Below are positions 1 to 8,019 of a stretch of 48,906 nt of DNA, in pieces. The translations under genes were made by a program, and so were the position numbers. The stretch comes from Cryptosporangium phraense (GTDB taxonomy: Bacteria; Actinomycetota; Actinomycetes; Mycobacteriales; Cryptosporangiaceae). The DNA lies in NCBI RefSeq assembly GCF_006912135.1, contig NZ_VIRS01000047.1, forward strand, positions 1-48,906, given 5' to 3'. The stretch's first letter is position 1. Each line of letters begins with the position of its first letter. The notes below the pieces were generated by a model. That model was not told the DNA's origin and ran no database searches. It saw nothing but the letters and a program-made list of their open reading frames with translations.

Positions 1-144
1 ACTACTCCACAACCTCGCTCGGAGCGCGTGACGCGTTGTCCCGGCTACAACTCAGCTGACCGTGCACGAGTTACGAGACATCGCTTAGCTTGTGTTTTAA
101 CCTCTGGTGGCGTTGAGCTGCTTATTCGTGGCGTCGCGTGCTCT

Positions 145-606
145 GCGCGGACGGGCCGGTGCGGTCGGTGTTCGAGTTGTCCCTGGTGGCCGAGCATCGG
201 CGTGGTCACGGGCCGCTCTATGCGGCCCTGGACCGCCGAGGTGCTGGCCCGGATGCGCTCGGATCGGGTCCTGCGCCGCAGTGGCCACCGGCACGACCAC
301 CGGGCACCTGGGGCCGGCCGCACCCCTCGGCTGACCCGCCGCGCCGCCGAGGCAGTCGCCCACACCCCGCTACGCCCCGCGCGTCCGCACGGCGCAGACC
401 GGCCCCGACCCTGGGAGAAACCCGCCGCCCGACCCGATCGGCTCACTCCGGCCCGCGTCCGCCGCGGGTTTCGGAACCTCCGCACCAAAACCCTCCCGGC
501 CCGGCCCCGGGCGGCCGCCCGGCCGCCGCGGCGGCCGGGCCACACGCCACGACGTGTCCACCGCCACCGGCCAACACACCGCACCACCAGGGTTGAAACA
601 CAAGCT
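145..606 (+). pseudogene. Decayed IS701-like transposase, C-terminal part
   Basis: Three frames must be joined to read a transposase-like product. The frame at about 141-230 gives DGPVRSVFELSL followed by EHRRGHGPLY. The frame at about 240-486 gives LTPARVRRGFRNLR, and a third from about 545 gives RHDVSTATG. From memory of actinobacterial IS701-type transposases, these are the conserved catalytic-domain and C-terminal basic segments. No intact start, frame or terminal inverted repeat is visible, and the 5' part lies before the window or is lost. The remnant runs into the 3' end of the RDD gene. The family call rests on motif recall, not a search. Confidence 0.6.
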
Positions 607-1027
607 AGGCGCGGACGACGAGGGTCTTGGCGAACATGTCGCCGAGCCGGCGGCGGCGCTGTGAGCCCAGTACGACGAGGAACCCGACCAGGTAGGCGAA
701 GATGCCGTCGATGAGCCGGCCGGCCGTGCGCGCGACGGCCGCGCCCACGCTCGGGCGGCCGCCGGTCTGCTCGTCGACGACTCGGATGCCGGTGACCATC
801 TTGCCGACGGTCTGGCCGAGCCGGTTCTCCATCAGCACGTAGTAGAGGGCCACGACCAGCAGCCAGGCGAACCCGCCGCCGAACGAGAGCTGGGTGAAGT
901 CGAACCCGGACGTGTCGTCGTTCCGGGAGGTGCCGAAGATCGCCGAGAAGATGTTGTAGGCGATCCCGAGGATGATGCCGTCCACGATCGTGGCCACTAC
1001 CCGCCGCCCGGTGACGTGCACGTTCAC
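605..1027 (-). CDS. RDD family membrane protein
   Basis: Small integral membrane protein of 140 residues with the RDD-domain layout: Arg-Arg near residue 8, Asp at 15 in the first hydrophobic helix, a second hydrophobic segment around 50-62, GQTVGK near 70, and a last helix with an Asp before a basic tail. RDD proteins are poorly characterised; some have been linked to ion or solute exchange. I chose the GTG at 1027 because AGGAG lies 7 bases upstream; a longer reading to 1066 has no such site. It diverges from the ArsR gene, so the 118-base gap must serve both. Confidence 0.85.
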   Translation of the reverse strand: MNVHVTGRRVVATIVDGIILGIAYNIFSAIFGTSRNDDTSGFDFTQLSFGGGFAWLLVVALYYVLMENRLGQTVGKMVTGIRVVDEQTGGRPSVGAAVARTAGRLIDGIFAYLVGFLVVLGSQRRRRLGDMFAKTLVVRA

Positions 1028-1110
1028 GCTGGTGCTCCTTTGCCAGACCGCAATCGACGCGCCCACGGTACTCAGTGGAGTCTCCCTCCCTCAGATCAGC
1101 CTGGCCATGA

Positions 1111-1140
1111 TTGACAAGAAGTCTCTGCAAAGAGATCTCT
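1111..1140 (+). promoter_or_regulatory. Putative promoter and ArsR operator
   Basis: TTGACA at 1111-1116 is followed by two overlapping inverted repeats: TCTCT-GCAA-AGAGA (1122-1135) and the perfect palindrome AGAGATCTCT (1131-1140). They end 5 bases before the ATG of the ArsR-type gene, where an autoregulated repressor would bind. No good -10 box can be assigned. Confidence 0.45.
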
Positions 1141-1145
1141 GTAGT

Positions 1146-1679
1146 ATGGCTGAATCGCGGAGACTGGACGCTTCTAGCTTTCGGGGGCTCGCACACCCGC
1201 TGCGGCTCCGGTTGCTCGATCTGTTGCGGCTCGAGGGGCCGTCGAACTCGACGCAGCTGGCCAAGCGGGTCGGGGAGAGCACCGGGACCGTAAGCTGGCA
1301 CCTTCGGCAGCTCGCGCAGCACGGGTTCATCGAGGAGGACCCCGGCCACGAGAGCAAGCGCGAACGCTGGTGGCGCGCCCCGGTGCGGGCCGGCGTGTTC
1401 GACACCGAGGAGGCCGGCGACGCGGCCGTCGAACCGATCGAGGAACTCCTGCGGCACAACTTCGACCGCGTCTCCCGGCACCTGCGCAGCGACGTTCCGG
1501 ACGAGTGGCGCAACGTCGGCACGATCTCCGACTGGTCGCAGCTGCGCCTGACGCCGTCGCAGGCCACGGCGCTCACGGCCGAGCTGTCCGGAGTCGTCGA
1601 GCGCTACTTGAACACGGAGCCGGCCGCGGGTGCGCGGGCGGTGGTCGTGCAGCTCCAAGTGTTCCCGGCGAGCCCGTGA
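1146..1679 (+). CDS. ArsR-family winged-helix regulator
   Basis: Transcription regulator of 177 residues. The N-terminal third has the ArsR-type winged helix: an AHPLRLRLLDLL helix, then STQLAKRVGESTGTVSWHL as the helix-turn-helix with recognition helix near residue 50, then a basic wing. The C-terminal half is an acidic helical region of the kind that carries effector binding or dimerisation. No metal-binding Cys cluster is visible, so a metal sensor is unlikely. An alternative ATG at 1108 has no ribosome site. Its stop overlaps the start of the MFS gene by one base (TGATG), so the two are translationally coupled and the regulator probably controls that transporter. Confidence 0.85.
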   Translation: MAESRRLDASSFRGLAHPLRLRLLDLLRLEGPSNSTQLAKRVGESTGTVSWHLRQLAQHGFIEEDPGHESKRERWWRAPVRAGVFDTEEAGDAAVEPIEELLRHNFDRVSRHLRSDVPDEWRNVGTISDWSQLRLTPSQATALTAELSGVVERYLNTEPAAGARAVVVQLQVFPASP

Positions 1680-2908
1680 TGACCGGTCTGCTGCGGCGTG
1701 ATTCCGATTTCCGGCTGCTGTGGGGTTCGGAGGTCTCCGGCAAGCTCGGCGCGGCCGCCACCAGCGTGGTCCTGCCGCTGGCCGCCCTGGACGCCGGCCC
1801 GTTTCGCGTCAGCCTGTTGGCCGCCGCGACTTGGCTGCCGTGGCTCGTGTTCGGGCTGGCCGCCGGAGCCTGGGTCGACCGGTTACCCCGGCGGCCGATC
1901 ATGCTCGCGGCAGCTGCGGTGTCGCTCGGCGCGTTCGTCGGGGTCCGGGCGGCGGCCGGGGCCGGGGTGTTCGGGTACGGCTGGCTGCTGGGTGCGGCGC
2001 TGCTGACCGGCGTCGCCGCGGTGTTCTTCCAGGTCGCCTACACCGCGTACCTGCCGACGCTGCTCGGGCCGGACGATCTGGCCGAAGGGAACGCGAAGCT
2101 GCAGGGCAGCGCGTCGGCGGCGCAGATCGTCGGGCAGAGTTCCGGCGGGCTGCTCGTGCAGGTCGCCGGGCCGCTCAACGCGCTGCTGGTCAACGCGGGG
2201 ACGTTCGCGGTGAGCCTCGGGTGTCTGCTCGGAATTCGGAAGCCGGAGCCGCGTCCGGTCTCGGATCGGCGGTCGTTGGTCGGCGAGATCCGGGAGGGGC
2301 TGCGGCTGGTGGTGCGGGATCCGTTCTTCCGGGCTTTCACGGTCTACGGTGCGATCGCGAACCTGTTCCTGATGGGCTACCAGACGATCCTCGTGGTCTT
2401 CCTGGCCCGGGACGTCGGGCTGAGCTCGGGGGCGGTCGGCGTGCTGATCGCGGTCGCCAACGTCGGCGGGATCGTCGGGGCGCTGGTGGCTCGGCGGGTC
2501 GCGGACGTGATCGGTACGGCGCGGGCCGCGCTGGCGTTCGCGGTGCTCGGGACGCTGCCGGTGCTGCTGATCCCGCTGACGTTCGCGGGGGTCGGGACCG
2601 TGCTGTGTGCGATCGGTGGGGTGTGCACGGCGGCGGCGGTGGTGGCGAACAACGTGCTCAAGGCGAGTTTTCAGCAGCGTTACTGCCCGCCTGCGCTGCT
2701 CGGTCGGCTGTACGCGACGGCGTCGTTCCTGGCGCTGGGGGCGTTGCCGCTCGGGGCGCTGGCCGGTGGGGCGCTCGCGTCCCGGATCGGGGTGCGGCCG
2801 GCGTTGTGGGTGATGGTGGCCGGAGTGCCGGTGGCCGGCGTCGTCCTGGTGTGCTCGCCGATCCGGCGGGGCCGAGACCTGCCCGAGCACGCTGCGCTCT
2901 GGCGTTGA
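1679..2908 (+). CDS. MFS transporter, EntS/MFS_3-like
   Basis: Proton-driven exporter of the major facilitator superfamily, 409 residues with about 12 hydrophobic helices. The start (DFRLLWGSEVSGKLG) and the loop DRLPRRP between helices 2 and 3 match the MFS_3 group that includes the enterobactin exporter. The substrate is unknown; drug or small-metabolite export fits a coupled ArsR regulator. Start ATG 1679 overlaps the upstream stop. Codon 69 is TTA (1883-1885), rare in high-GC actinobacteria, where such codons can make expression depend on the bldA tRNA. Confidence 0.9.
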   Translation: MTGLLRRDSDFRLLWGSEVSGKLGAAATSVVLPLAALDAGPFRVSLLAAATWLPWLVFGLAAGAWVDRLPRRPIMLAAAAVSLGAFVGVRAAAGAGVFGYGWLLGAALLTGVAAVFFQVAYTAYLPTLLGPDDLAEGNAKLQGSASAAQIVGQSSGGLLVQVAGPLNALLVNAGTFAVSLGCLLGIRKPEPRPVSDRRSLVGEIREGLRLVVRDPFFRAFTVYGAIANLFLMGYQTILVVFLARDVGLSSGAVGVLIAVANVGGIVGALVARRVADVIGTARAALAFAVLGTLPVLLIPLTFAGVGTVLCAIGGVCTAAAVVANNVLKASFQQRYCPPALLGRLYATASFLALGALPLGALAGGALASRIGVRPALWVMVAGVPVAGVVLVCSPIRRGRDLPEHAALWR

Positions 2909-2937
2909 CGTCGGGGGGAACGTCTACCGTTCGGCGG

Positions 2938-3795
2938 GTGAAGTTCGGAGTCGCGTACAACACCGCTGCGCAGGGCATGGATCCCGATCGGCTGGTCCGG
3001 TTCGCGCAGCACGCCGAGGCCTGTGGCTTCGAGTCGTTCTACGTGCCGGAGCACCTCGTGCTCTACCCGGGTGCGTCGATCTACGGCAACGAGTTGCCGA
3101 CGACGATGGCGGTCGCCGACCCGCTCGATCTGCTGACGTTCGTCGCCGCTGCTACGCAGCGGATCGTGCTCGGTACGGCGGTGTTGCTGCTGCCGTACCG
3201 GCACCCGGTCGTCCTGGCCAAGCGTCTGGCGACGATCGACGCGCTGTCGCGCGGACGGATGCGTCTGCTCACGGTCGGGCTGGGCTCGCTCGCCGGGGAG
3301 GCCGACGCGATCGGCGTCGACTTCGCGACCCGCGGGCAACGCGCCGACGAGGCGATCGACGCGTTGCGTCTGCTCTGGGGCGGTGGCCCGGACGGGGTGA
3401 CGTTCACCGGCCGGTTCTTCCGGTTCACGAACGTCTGCGTGTACCCCAAGCCCTACGAGGGAGCGATCCTGCCGATTCACGTGGCCGGTTCGAGCCGCCC
3501 GGCCGCGAGGCGGGCCGGCGCGCGGGGTAGCGGGTACTTCCCCGGCGGCGGGCACCCGGACGAGCTGGCCGAGCGGTGGGCGCTGGCCCGGGCCTCGGCT
3601 CCCGATCCGGACTCGCTCGAGTACACGCGCTGGGGGAGCATCGAGCTGACCCCCGACCGGGTCGGCGTGTACGCCGCCCAGGGCGTGACCCGGCTGGTCG
3701 TGAACCCCGGCGGCGAACTCTCCGAGCAACTCGACCAGATGTCAGCGTTCGCCGAGCGTCATGGCCTCAGGCCCTTGAGCACGACGTCCAGGTAG
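2938..3795 (+). CDS. LLM-class F420-dependent oxidoreductase
   Basis: Luciferase-like TIM-barrel enzyme of 285 residues. Such proteins usually move hydride to or from coenzyme F420, or use FMN, on an unknown small substrate. The motif FYVPEH near residue 38, the strand IVLGTAVLLLPYRHPVVLAK, and the segment GLGSLAGEADAIGVDF with the following RG-RADE helix are family landmarks. The GTG at 2938 is chosen by homology to the usual VKFGV start; no strong ribosome site precedes it. It follows the MFS gene by 29 bases. Its 3' end overlaps the opposing TetR gene by 37 bases. Confidence 0.88.
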   Translation: MKFGVAYNTAAQGMDPDRLVRFAQHAEACGFESFYVPEHLVLYPGASIYGNELPTTMAVADPLDLLTFVAAATQRIVLGTAVLLLPYRHPVVLAKRLATIDALSRGRMRLLTVGLGSLAGEADAIGVDFATRGQRADEAIDALRLLWGGGPDGVTFTGRFFRFTNVCVYPKPYEGAILPIHVAGSSRPAARRAGARGSGYFPGGGHPDELAERWALARASAPDPDSLEYTRWGSIELTPDRVGVYAAQGVTRLVVNPGGELSEQLDQMSAFAERHGLRPLSTTSR

Positions 3796-4331
3796 CGGTC
3801 GGCGGCGGTTCCGTCGGAGTCGTCGCCGCTGTCCACCGCGCGACGGATCCCGCAGGTCAGGCGACGCATGTCGTCGGCCGTGACGTCGTCGCGGATCACG
3901 CCGGCGGCGCGCGCCCTGGTCAAGACCTGTAGGGAGACCTCGCCCAGTTCCCGGCCCAGCTCCAGCGTCTCCGCGCACTCGTAGCTCGACGACGCCAGCA
4001 CTTCGGCCAGCGCCGCATCGTCGAGCTGGCACCGCAGGGCGGCGCGCAGCAGCCCGGCCAGCCCGGCCGCCACGTCGGGGTTCTCGGCGGCGGCGCGTGC
4101 CTCGGCGATCAGTGCGGCGTAGCTGTCGGCGGCGAGCGTCTCCAGCAGCACGCGCCGGGTCGCGAAGTGCCGGTACATCGTCCCGACGCCGACCCCGGCG
4201 TCCTTGGCGATCGCGTTCATCGGGAGCTCGAGGTCGCCGGACGCGATCCGGGCCCGTGCCGCATCCAGCATCTGGGCCCGCACCCGGGCGGAGTCAGCTC
4301 GCAACGACGACACGCTTAGAGGATAACTCAT
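3759..4331 (-). CDS. TetR-family repressor
   Basis: TetR regulator of 190 residues. The N-terminal HTH spans about residues 15-60, with MNAIAKDAGVGVGTMYRHF as helices 2-3 and recognition helix. The C-terminal helical part would bind an unknown ligand. It diverges from an SDR gene with only 49 bases between start codons, and that gap carries three copies of ATCCGCT/AGCGGAT. Autoregulation plus repression of the SDR is the simple reading. The C-terminus overlaps the 3' end of the LLM gene. Confidence 0.9.
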   Translation of the reverse strand: MSYPLSVSSLRADSARVRAQMLDAARARIASGDLELPMNAIAKDAGVGVGTMYRHFATRRVLLETLAADSYAALIAEARAAAENPDVAAGLAGLLRAALRCQLDDAALAEVLASSSYECAETLELGRELGEVSLQVLTRARAAGVIRDDVTADDMRRLTCGIRRAVDSGDDSDGTAADRYLDVVLKGLRP

Positions 4332-4368
4332 CCGCTAACGTGTACCGTGAGCGGATAGATAATCCGCT
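4330..4368. promoter_or_regulatory. TetR operator: three AGCGGAT/ATCCGCT half-sites
   Basis: ATCCGCT at 4330-4336, AGCGGAT at 4350-4356 and ATCCGCT at 4362-4368. The last two form an inverted repeat with a 5-base spacer AGATA. The first lies on the TetR start codon. AAGGAGG at 4369-4375 follows at once as the ribosome site of the SDR gene. Binding would block both genes. Confidence 0.7.
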
Positions 4369-4380
4369 AAGGAGGCGGCA

Positions 4381-5295
4381 ATGCTCTGGAGCTATGACGA
4401 AATCCCTGATCAGACCGGTCGCGCGGTGGTGGTCACCGGGGCCAGCAGCGGGCTCGGGCTGATCGTCGCCGACCAGCTGGCCCGCCGCGGCGCCGACGTG
4501 ATCCTGGCCGTGCGCGACGCCGAGAAGGGCCGCCGTGTGCAGGCCCAGCTGACCGGGACGACCGAGGTGCGCCAGGTCGACGTCGCCGACCTGGACTCCG
4601 TCCGCAGGTTCGCGGACCGGATGCACGACGACGGGCGCTCGATCGACGTCCTCATCAACAACGCGGGGATCGGGGCGCAGACCCGAGCCCTGACCCCGCA
4701 GGGGTTCGAGAGCGTGTTCGCGACCAACCACCTCGGCGCGTTCGCGCTGACCGGACTGCTCCTCGACCTGTTCCGGCCCGACCACGACCCGCGGGTCGTG
4801 GCGGTGGGTTCGAACCTGTACCGGCGGATGCGGCCGCGGACCGACTTCGAGAACCTGACCGCGGAGGGGAAGTTCGCGCCGGGAGCGACGTACGTGAAGT
4901 CGAAGGTCGCGAACCTGCTGTTCGGCGCGGAGCTCGACCGTCGGCTGCGCGCGGCCGGAAGTCCGATTCGGAGCCTCCTGGCGCACCCGGGCATGGCCGC
5001 GACGCCGATGAACGCGACCGCCGAGGGTGCGCTGCAGAAGCTCTGGCTGTATCTCGGCGGCGCGCTGTTCAGCCGCCCGGCCGAGATCGGGGCCTTACCG
5101 CTCGCGTTCGCGGCAACCAGCGAGAAGGCCGAGACCGGTGTTTTCATCGGCTTCGGCGCCCGGAAGAGCGACGTGAGCCTGCACTTCGACCCGCTGGCCC
5201 GGCCGGCCGACGACGAGGCGCTGGCGGCGCGGCTCTGGCGGATCTCCGAGGACGCGACCGGGGTGCGTTACCTCGACGGCGTGCGGCTGCCGTAG
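4381..5295 (+). CDS. Short-chain dehydrogenase/reductase (retinol dehydrogenase-like)
   Basis: NAD(P)-dependent oxidoreductase of 304 residues. Cofactor motif TGASSGLG at 19-26, NNAG at 93-96, a Ser near 144, and catalytic Tyr171-x3-Lys175 in YVKSK. The length and the ATNHLGAFALTGLL stretch place it in the group near retinol dehydrogenases and WW-domain oxidoreductase. AAGGAGG sits 5 bases before the ATG. Codon 239 is TTA (5095-5097). It is divergent from the TetR gene and probably repressed by it. The 3' end overlaps the opposing gene by 28 bases. Confidence 0.9.
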   Translation: MLWSYDEIPDQTGRAVVVTGASSGLGLIVADQLARRGADVILAVRDAEKGRRVQAQLTGTTEVRQVDVADLDSVRRFADRMHDDGRSIDVLINNAGIGAQTRALTPQGFESVFATNHLGAFALTGLLLDLFRPDHDPRVVAVGSNLYRRMRPRTDFENLTAEGKFAPGATYVKSKVANLLFGAELDRRLRAAGSPIRSLLAHPGMAATPMNATAEGALQKLWLYLGGALFSRPAEIGALPLAFAATSEKAETGVFIGFGARKSDVSLHFDPLARPADDEALAARLWRISEDATGVRYLDGVRLP

Positions 5296-6290
5296 AACTC
5301 GGCGATCGCGGCGAACGCCTCCTTGGGCTCCCAGGATCCGTCGTCGAGGACTCGGACGATGCCGTAGCTGGCCAGATCGAGATCGTCGCGGGGGTCGCCG
5401 TCCGGGCGGTGCGGGTGGTCGGCCAGCGCGAACAGGAACACGAACGCGGAGTCGACGCCTTCGGCGTCGAAGATCTCCAGCAGGTCGCGGATCGTGTCGG
5501 CCTGACCGGCCTCGTCGCGGGTGTACTCGCCGTCCAGCCGGAGCGGCTTCCCGGTCTCCGGATCGTTCTCGACGATCTCCAGGCCCTCCGCCCCGCGGTC
5601 GGACGCGCCCGCGAACGTGGCGCAGCCGAACTCGGTGATCGCGAGCGGTTTGTCCATGGCGACGTAGGCGCGGACGCCGTCGACGAACTGGTCGGCGATC
5701 GCGGCCGTGCGGTAGAGGTCGATCGAGACGATGTCGAACGGCGTCCAGTCGAGGCGGTCGAGCTGGATGGAGGCGTAGGTGACCCGGCCGCCGAACCGCT
5801 CGCGGATGCGCGGGACGGCGGTCGCGAAGAACGCGTCGAGACGTTTCGAGGACTCGGCGATGAGTGCGGGCATCTCTGGGGATCGGTTCACGAGCGGCTC
5901 GATGCGGTCGGCGAACGTGTCGCCGGGTAGGAAGCCGTGGGCGAACAAGCTGAGCTCGGCGCCGGCGACGAACACGATCTCGCCGCCGGCTTGCCGGAGT
6001 TTCTCGGCCCGCTCGGCGCAGTCGTCGAACAACGTCAGCATCTCGTCGGTGGTGAGGTCCAGTGGGTACGGGGAGTACCAGACCTCCAGGCCGAGACCGA
6101 CCGCGAGGCCGGCGGCGACATCGAGGCGGTCGGGGTGGCCGCCGGTGAGGCGGACCGTGTTGCAATGCAGCTCGTCGCGGATGATCTGCAAGTCATGGGC
6201 GACCCGCTCGGGGTCGAGGTGCGGGATCGAGGTGGTTCCGTTGCGGATCCAACCGGTGTCGTAGGTGATTCCCTGGGCGCGCATGTTCAT
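5268..6290 (-). CDS. Glycoside-hydrolase-fold (TIM-barrel) protein
   Basis: Protein of 340 residues. I recognise the family from its start (MRAQGITYDTG), SPYPLDLTTDEM near 73-84 and a DIVSIDLYR strand. Homologues often carry the name 'abortive infection protein', for which I know no experimental basis. The order of strands looks like a clan-A glycosidase barrel. AGAEL gives a candidate acid/base Glu112 on strand 4, and ITEFG gives a candidate nucleophile Glu220 on strand 7. No signal peptide is visible, so it is cytoplasmic. It diverges from a TetR gene, with a palindrome touching its start codon. An ATG two codons in is an equal start candidate. Confidence 0.75.
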   Translation of the reverse strand: MNMRAQGITYDTGWIRNGTTSIPHLDPERVAHDLQIIRDELHCNTVRLTGGHPDRLDVAAGLAVGLGLEVWYSPYPLDLTTDEMLTLFDDCAERAEKLRQAGGEIVFVAGAELSLFAHGFLPGDTFADRIEPLVNRSPEMPALIAESSKRLDAFFATAVPRIRERFGGRVTYASIQLDRLDWTPFDIVSIDLYRTAAIADQFVDGVRAYVAMDKPLAITEFGCATFAGASDRGAEGLEIVENDPETGKPLRLDGEYTRDEAGQADTIRDLLEIFDAEGVDSAFVFLFALADHPHRPDGDPRDDLDLASYGIVRVLDDGSWEPKEAFAAIAEFYGSRTPSR

Positions 6291-6292
6291 AG

Positions 6293-6307
6293 GGTACTAG
6301 CAGTACC
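6293..6307. promoter_or_regulatory. Palindrome GGTACT-AGC-AGTACC
   Basis: A perfect 6-bp inverted repeat with a 3-base spacer begins 3 bases upstream of the glycosidase-fold gene's start codon and 18 bases before the TetR ATG at 6325. It is the obvious operator candidate for the divergent TetR regulator. Confidence 0.6.
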
Positions 6308-6324
6308 TTATTGCGAAGGTGGGT

Positions 6325-6918
6325 ATGGAGAAACAGACTCGGCGGCGGGGTGCGGCGCTGGAGGAGGCGATCCTGCGGGCGGCGGTGGAGGAGCTGACGT
6401 CCTCGGGGTTCGCCGGGCTGACGATGGATCGGGTCGCGCAGCGCGCGGGGACGAACAAGAACGCGATCTACCGACGCTGGCCCGACCGGCTCGCGCTCGG
6501 CGTCGCCGCCTACCGGCAGCTGACCGGGGCGATCGAGCCGCCGGACACCGGCAGCCTGCGCGAGGACGCGCTGGAGATGCTGCGCCGGGCCAACCGCTAT
6601 CTGGCGTCGCCGCTCGGGGCGATTCTGCGCGAGCTGATGGCGGCGGCGGGTGGGGCGTCGGATTTGCTGGCGCAGTTGTCGGAGCGGTCCGACGAGCCGG
6701 CCGCGACCTGGCTGGTGATCCTCGGCCGGGCGGTGGCGCGCGGCGAGGCGGCCCCGGAGGCGCTGCATCCGCGGGTGGCGACCGTCGCGATCGTGCTGCT
6801 GCGTAACGAGTTCGTGACCCGGGGCGTCCCCAGCGTGCCCGACGACGTCCTCGTCGAGATCGTGGACGAGGTGTACCTACCGCTCGTCGCTCAGCGGCGG
6901 AACCACCGCGGCCAGTAG
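6325..6918 (+). CDS. TetR-family repressor
   Basis: Regulator of 197 residues with a classical TetR HTH: GFAGLTMDRVAQRAGTNKNA then IYRRWPDRLAL at about residues 30-65. The C-terminal domain resembles the TetR_C_16-like group. The ATG at 6325 is preferred, with AAGG 5 bases upstream; a GTG at 6319 would add two residues. It is divergent from the glycosidase-fold gene, the most likely target. Its 3' end overlaps the FAD-monooxygenase gene by 28 bases. Confidence 0.88.
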   Translation: MEKQTRRRGAALEEAILRAAVEELTSSGFAGLTMDRVAQRAGTNKNAIYRRWPDRLALGVAAYRQLTGAIEPPDTGSLREDALEMLRRANRYLASPLGAILRELMAAAGGASDLLAQLSERSDEPAATWLVILGRAVARGEAAPEALHPRVATVAIVLLRNEFVTRGVPSVPDDVLVEIVDEVYLPLVAQRRNHRGQ

Positions 6919-7943
6919 GAGCGCGGGCCGCGGACGGCGGCGAAGCCGACGCGGCGCATCACGTCCTCGTAGCCCCCGATGTCGGTCAGCCGGGTGCAGA
7001 GCGTGGCCGCGTCGAACAGCGCGAGGTTGGCGCCCGAGCCGCGCGAGGGCGGCATCGCGTGGATCGCGTCGCCGAGGAGCGTGACCGCGGTCGGGGTCCA
7101 GGGCCTGACCGGCTTCGACGTACGGATCCTGATCTCGAAGGTGGCTTCGGGCGTGGCGCGGTCGATCAGGTTGCGCAGGTCGGGGTGCCAGGTCCGGATG
7201 AGGTCGGCCGGTTCTTGGTCGAGCCTGGACCCGCGGGCGGCCAGGCTCCACATGACGTAGTCCTCGTGAGCGGTGAGGCCGAGCGCGGACGGCTTGGTGC
7301 GGAACTGAACGAGTCCGAGCGCCAGCCCGAGCCCGCGCCGGTCGGTGACCGGGCAGAACCCGTCCCGGAGCGGGGCGGGCAGGCGGTCCTCGACCGCGGC
7401 GAGCGGGGTGCGGCCGTAGACGCAGCGGGTGCCGGTATCGACGATCCGGGCGTGCGGGAGGTACTGGGAGCGGACCCTCGAGCCGATGCCGTCGGCGCCG
7501 ACCAGCAGGTCACCGTCGGCGCTCGTGCCGTCGGCGAAGTGGGCGCGGATCGTGCCGTTCCGGGGTTCGTAGTGGGTGAACTGCGCGCCGAAGCGCAGGT
7601 CGGGCAGGCCGGTGGAGAGGATCTCGCGGAGCGTGAGACGGTCGACCGAGGTACTGAATCCGGGCCCGGTCTCGATCGTCTTCAGGGTTTTCAGCTGCGG
7701 GGTCAGGACCGTGACGCGGTGGCTGGGGCGGCTCGTGGTCTGCTCGAACAGGTCGTAGAGGTCGGGCGGGAGGCACTGGCGAAGGGCGTCGGCGGCGCGG
7801 CTGTCGACGTGCAGGCGATAGCCCTGGGGTCTCGCGGTGAGGGTCCGGTCGCGCTCGAAGACCGTGGCCTCGACGCCGTTCTTCTCAAGACCCTGGGCCA
7901 GGCCGAGACCGCCCAGCCCGCCGCCGATGATCAGCACCCGCAT
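6891..7943 (-). CDS. FAD-dependent monooxygenase (PHBH-like)
   Basis: Aromatic-hydroxylase-type flavoprotein of 350 residues. FAD-binding GGGLGGLGLA at 7-16 with the acidic end of strand 2 at FERD (29-32), the DG motif GADGIGSRVR at 149-158 and the GD motif LLGDAIHAMPP at 289-299 are all present, so it should use NAD(P)H and O2 on a ring substrate. The C-terminus stops soon after the GD motif, so there is no third domain. The ATG at 7943 aligns with the Rossmann strand; a reading starting at 8108 is an artefact. It diverges from the GlxA-type regulator. Confidence 0.88.
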   Translation of the reverse strand: MRVLIIGGGLGGLGLAQGLEKNGVEATVFERDRTLTARPQGYRLHVDSRAADALRQCLPPDLYDLFEQTTSRPSHRVTVLTPQLKTLKTIETGPGFSTSVDRLTLREILSTGLPDLRFGAQFTHYEPRNGTIRAHFADGTSADGDLLVGADGIGSRVRSQYLPHARIVDTGTRCVYGRTPLAAVEDRLPAPLRDGFCPVTDRRGLGLALGLVQFRTKPSALGLTAHEDYVMWSLAARGSRLDQEPADLIRTWHPDLRNLIDRATPEATFEIRIRTSKPVRPWTPTAVTLLGDAIHAMPPSRGSGANLALFDAATLCTRLTDIGGYEDVMRRVGFAAVRGPRSYWPRWFRR

Positions 7944-8019
7944 CTGCCCACAGTGGCATGTCAGGAAAGGTGGGAAGTAGGACGTTGCTGCCGTCGGCGA
8001 CGGGCCCCAGGCTGGGGGC

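Noticed and set aside
45-1658. 537-residue minus-strand reading frame
   Set aside because: It crosses the ArsR and RDD genes in a wrong frame, with typical GC-skew amino acids and no domain.
1720-2937. Long in-frame extension upstream of the LLM oxidoreductase
   Set aside because: It is Arg/Gly/Ala-rich antisense-type filler lying inside the MFS gene in another frame; the LLM protein starts at 2938.
5268-6290. Claim that the glycosidase-fold gene is a phage-defence gene
   Set aside because: Only the inherited family name suggests this; nothing in the sequence or neighbours does.
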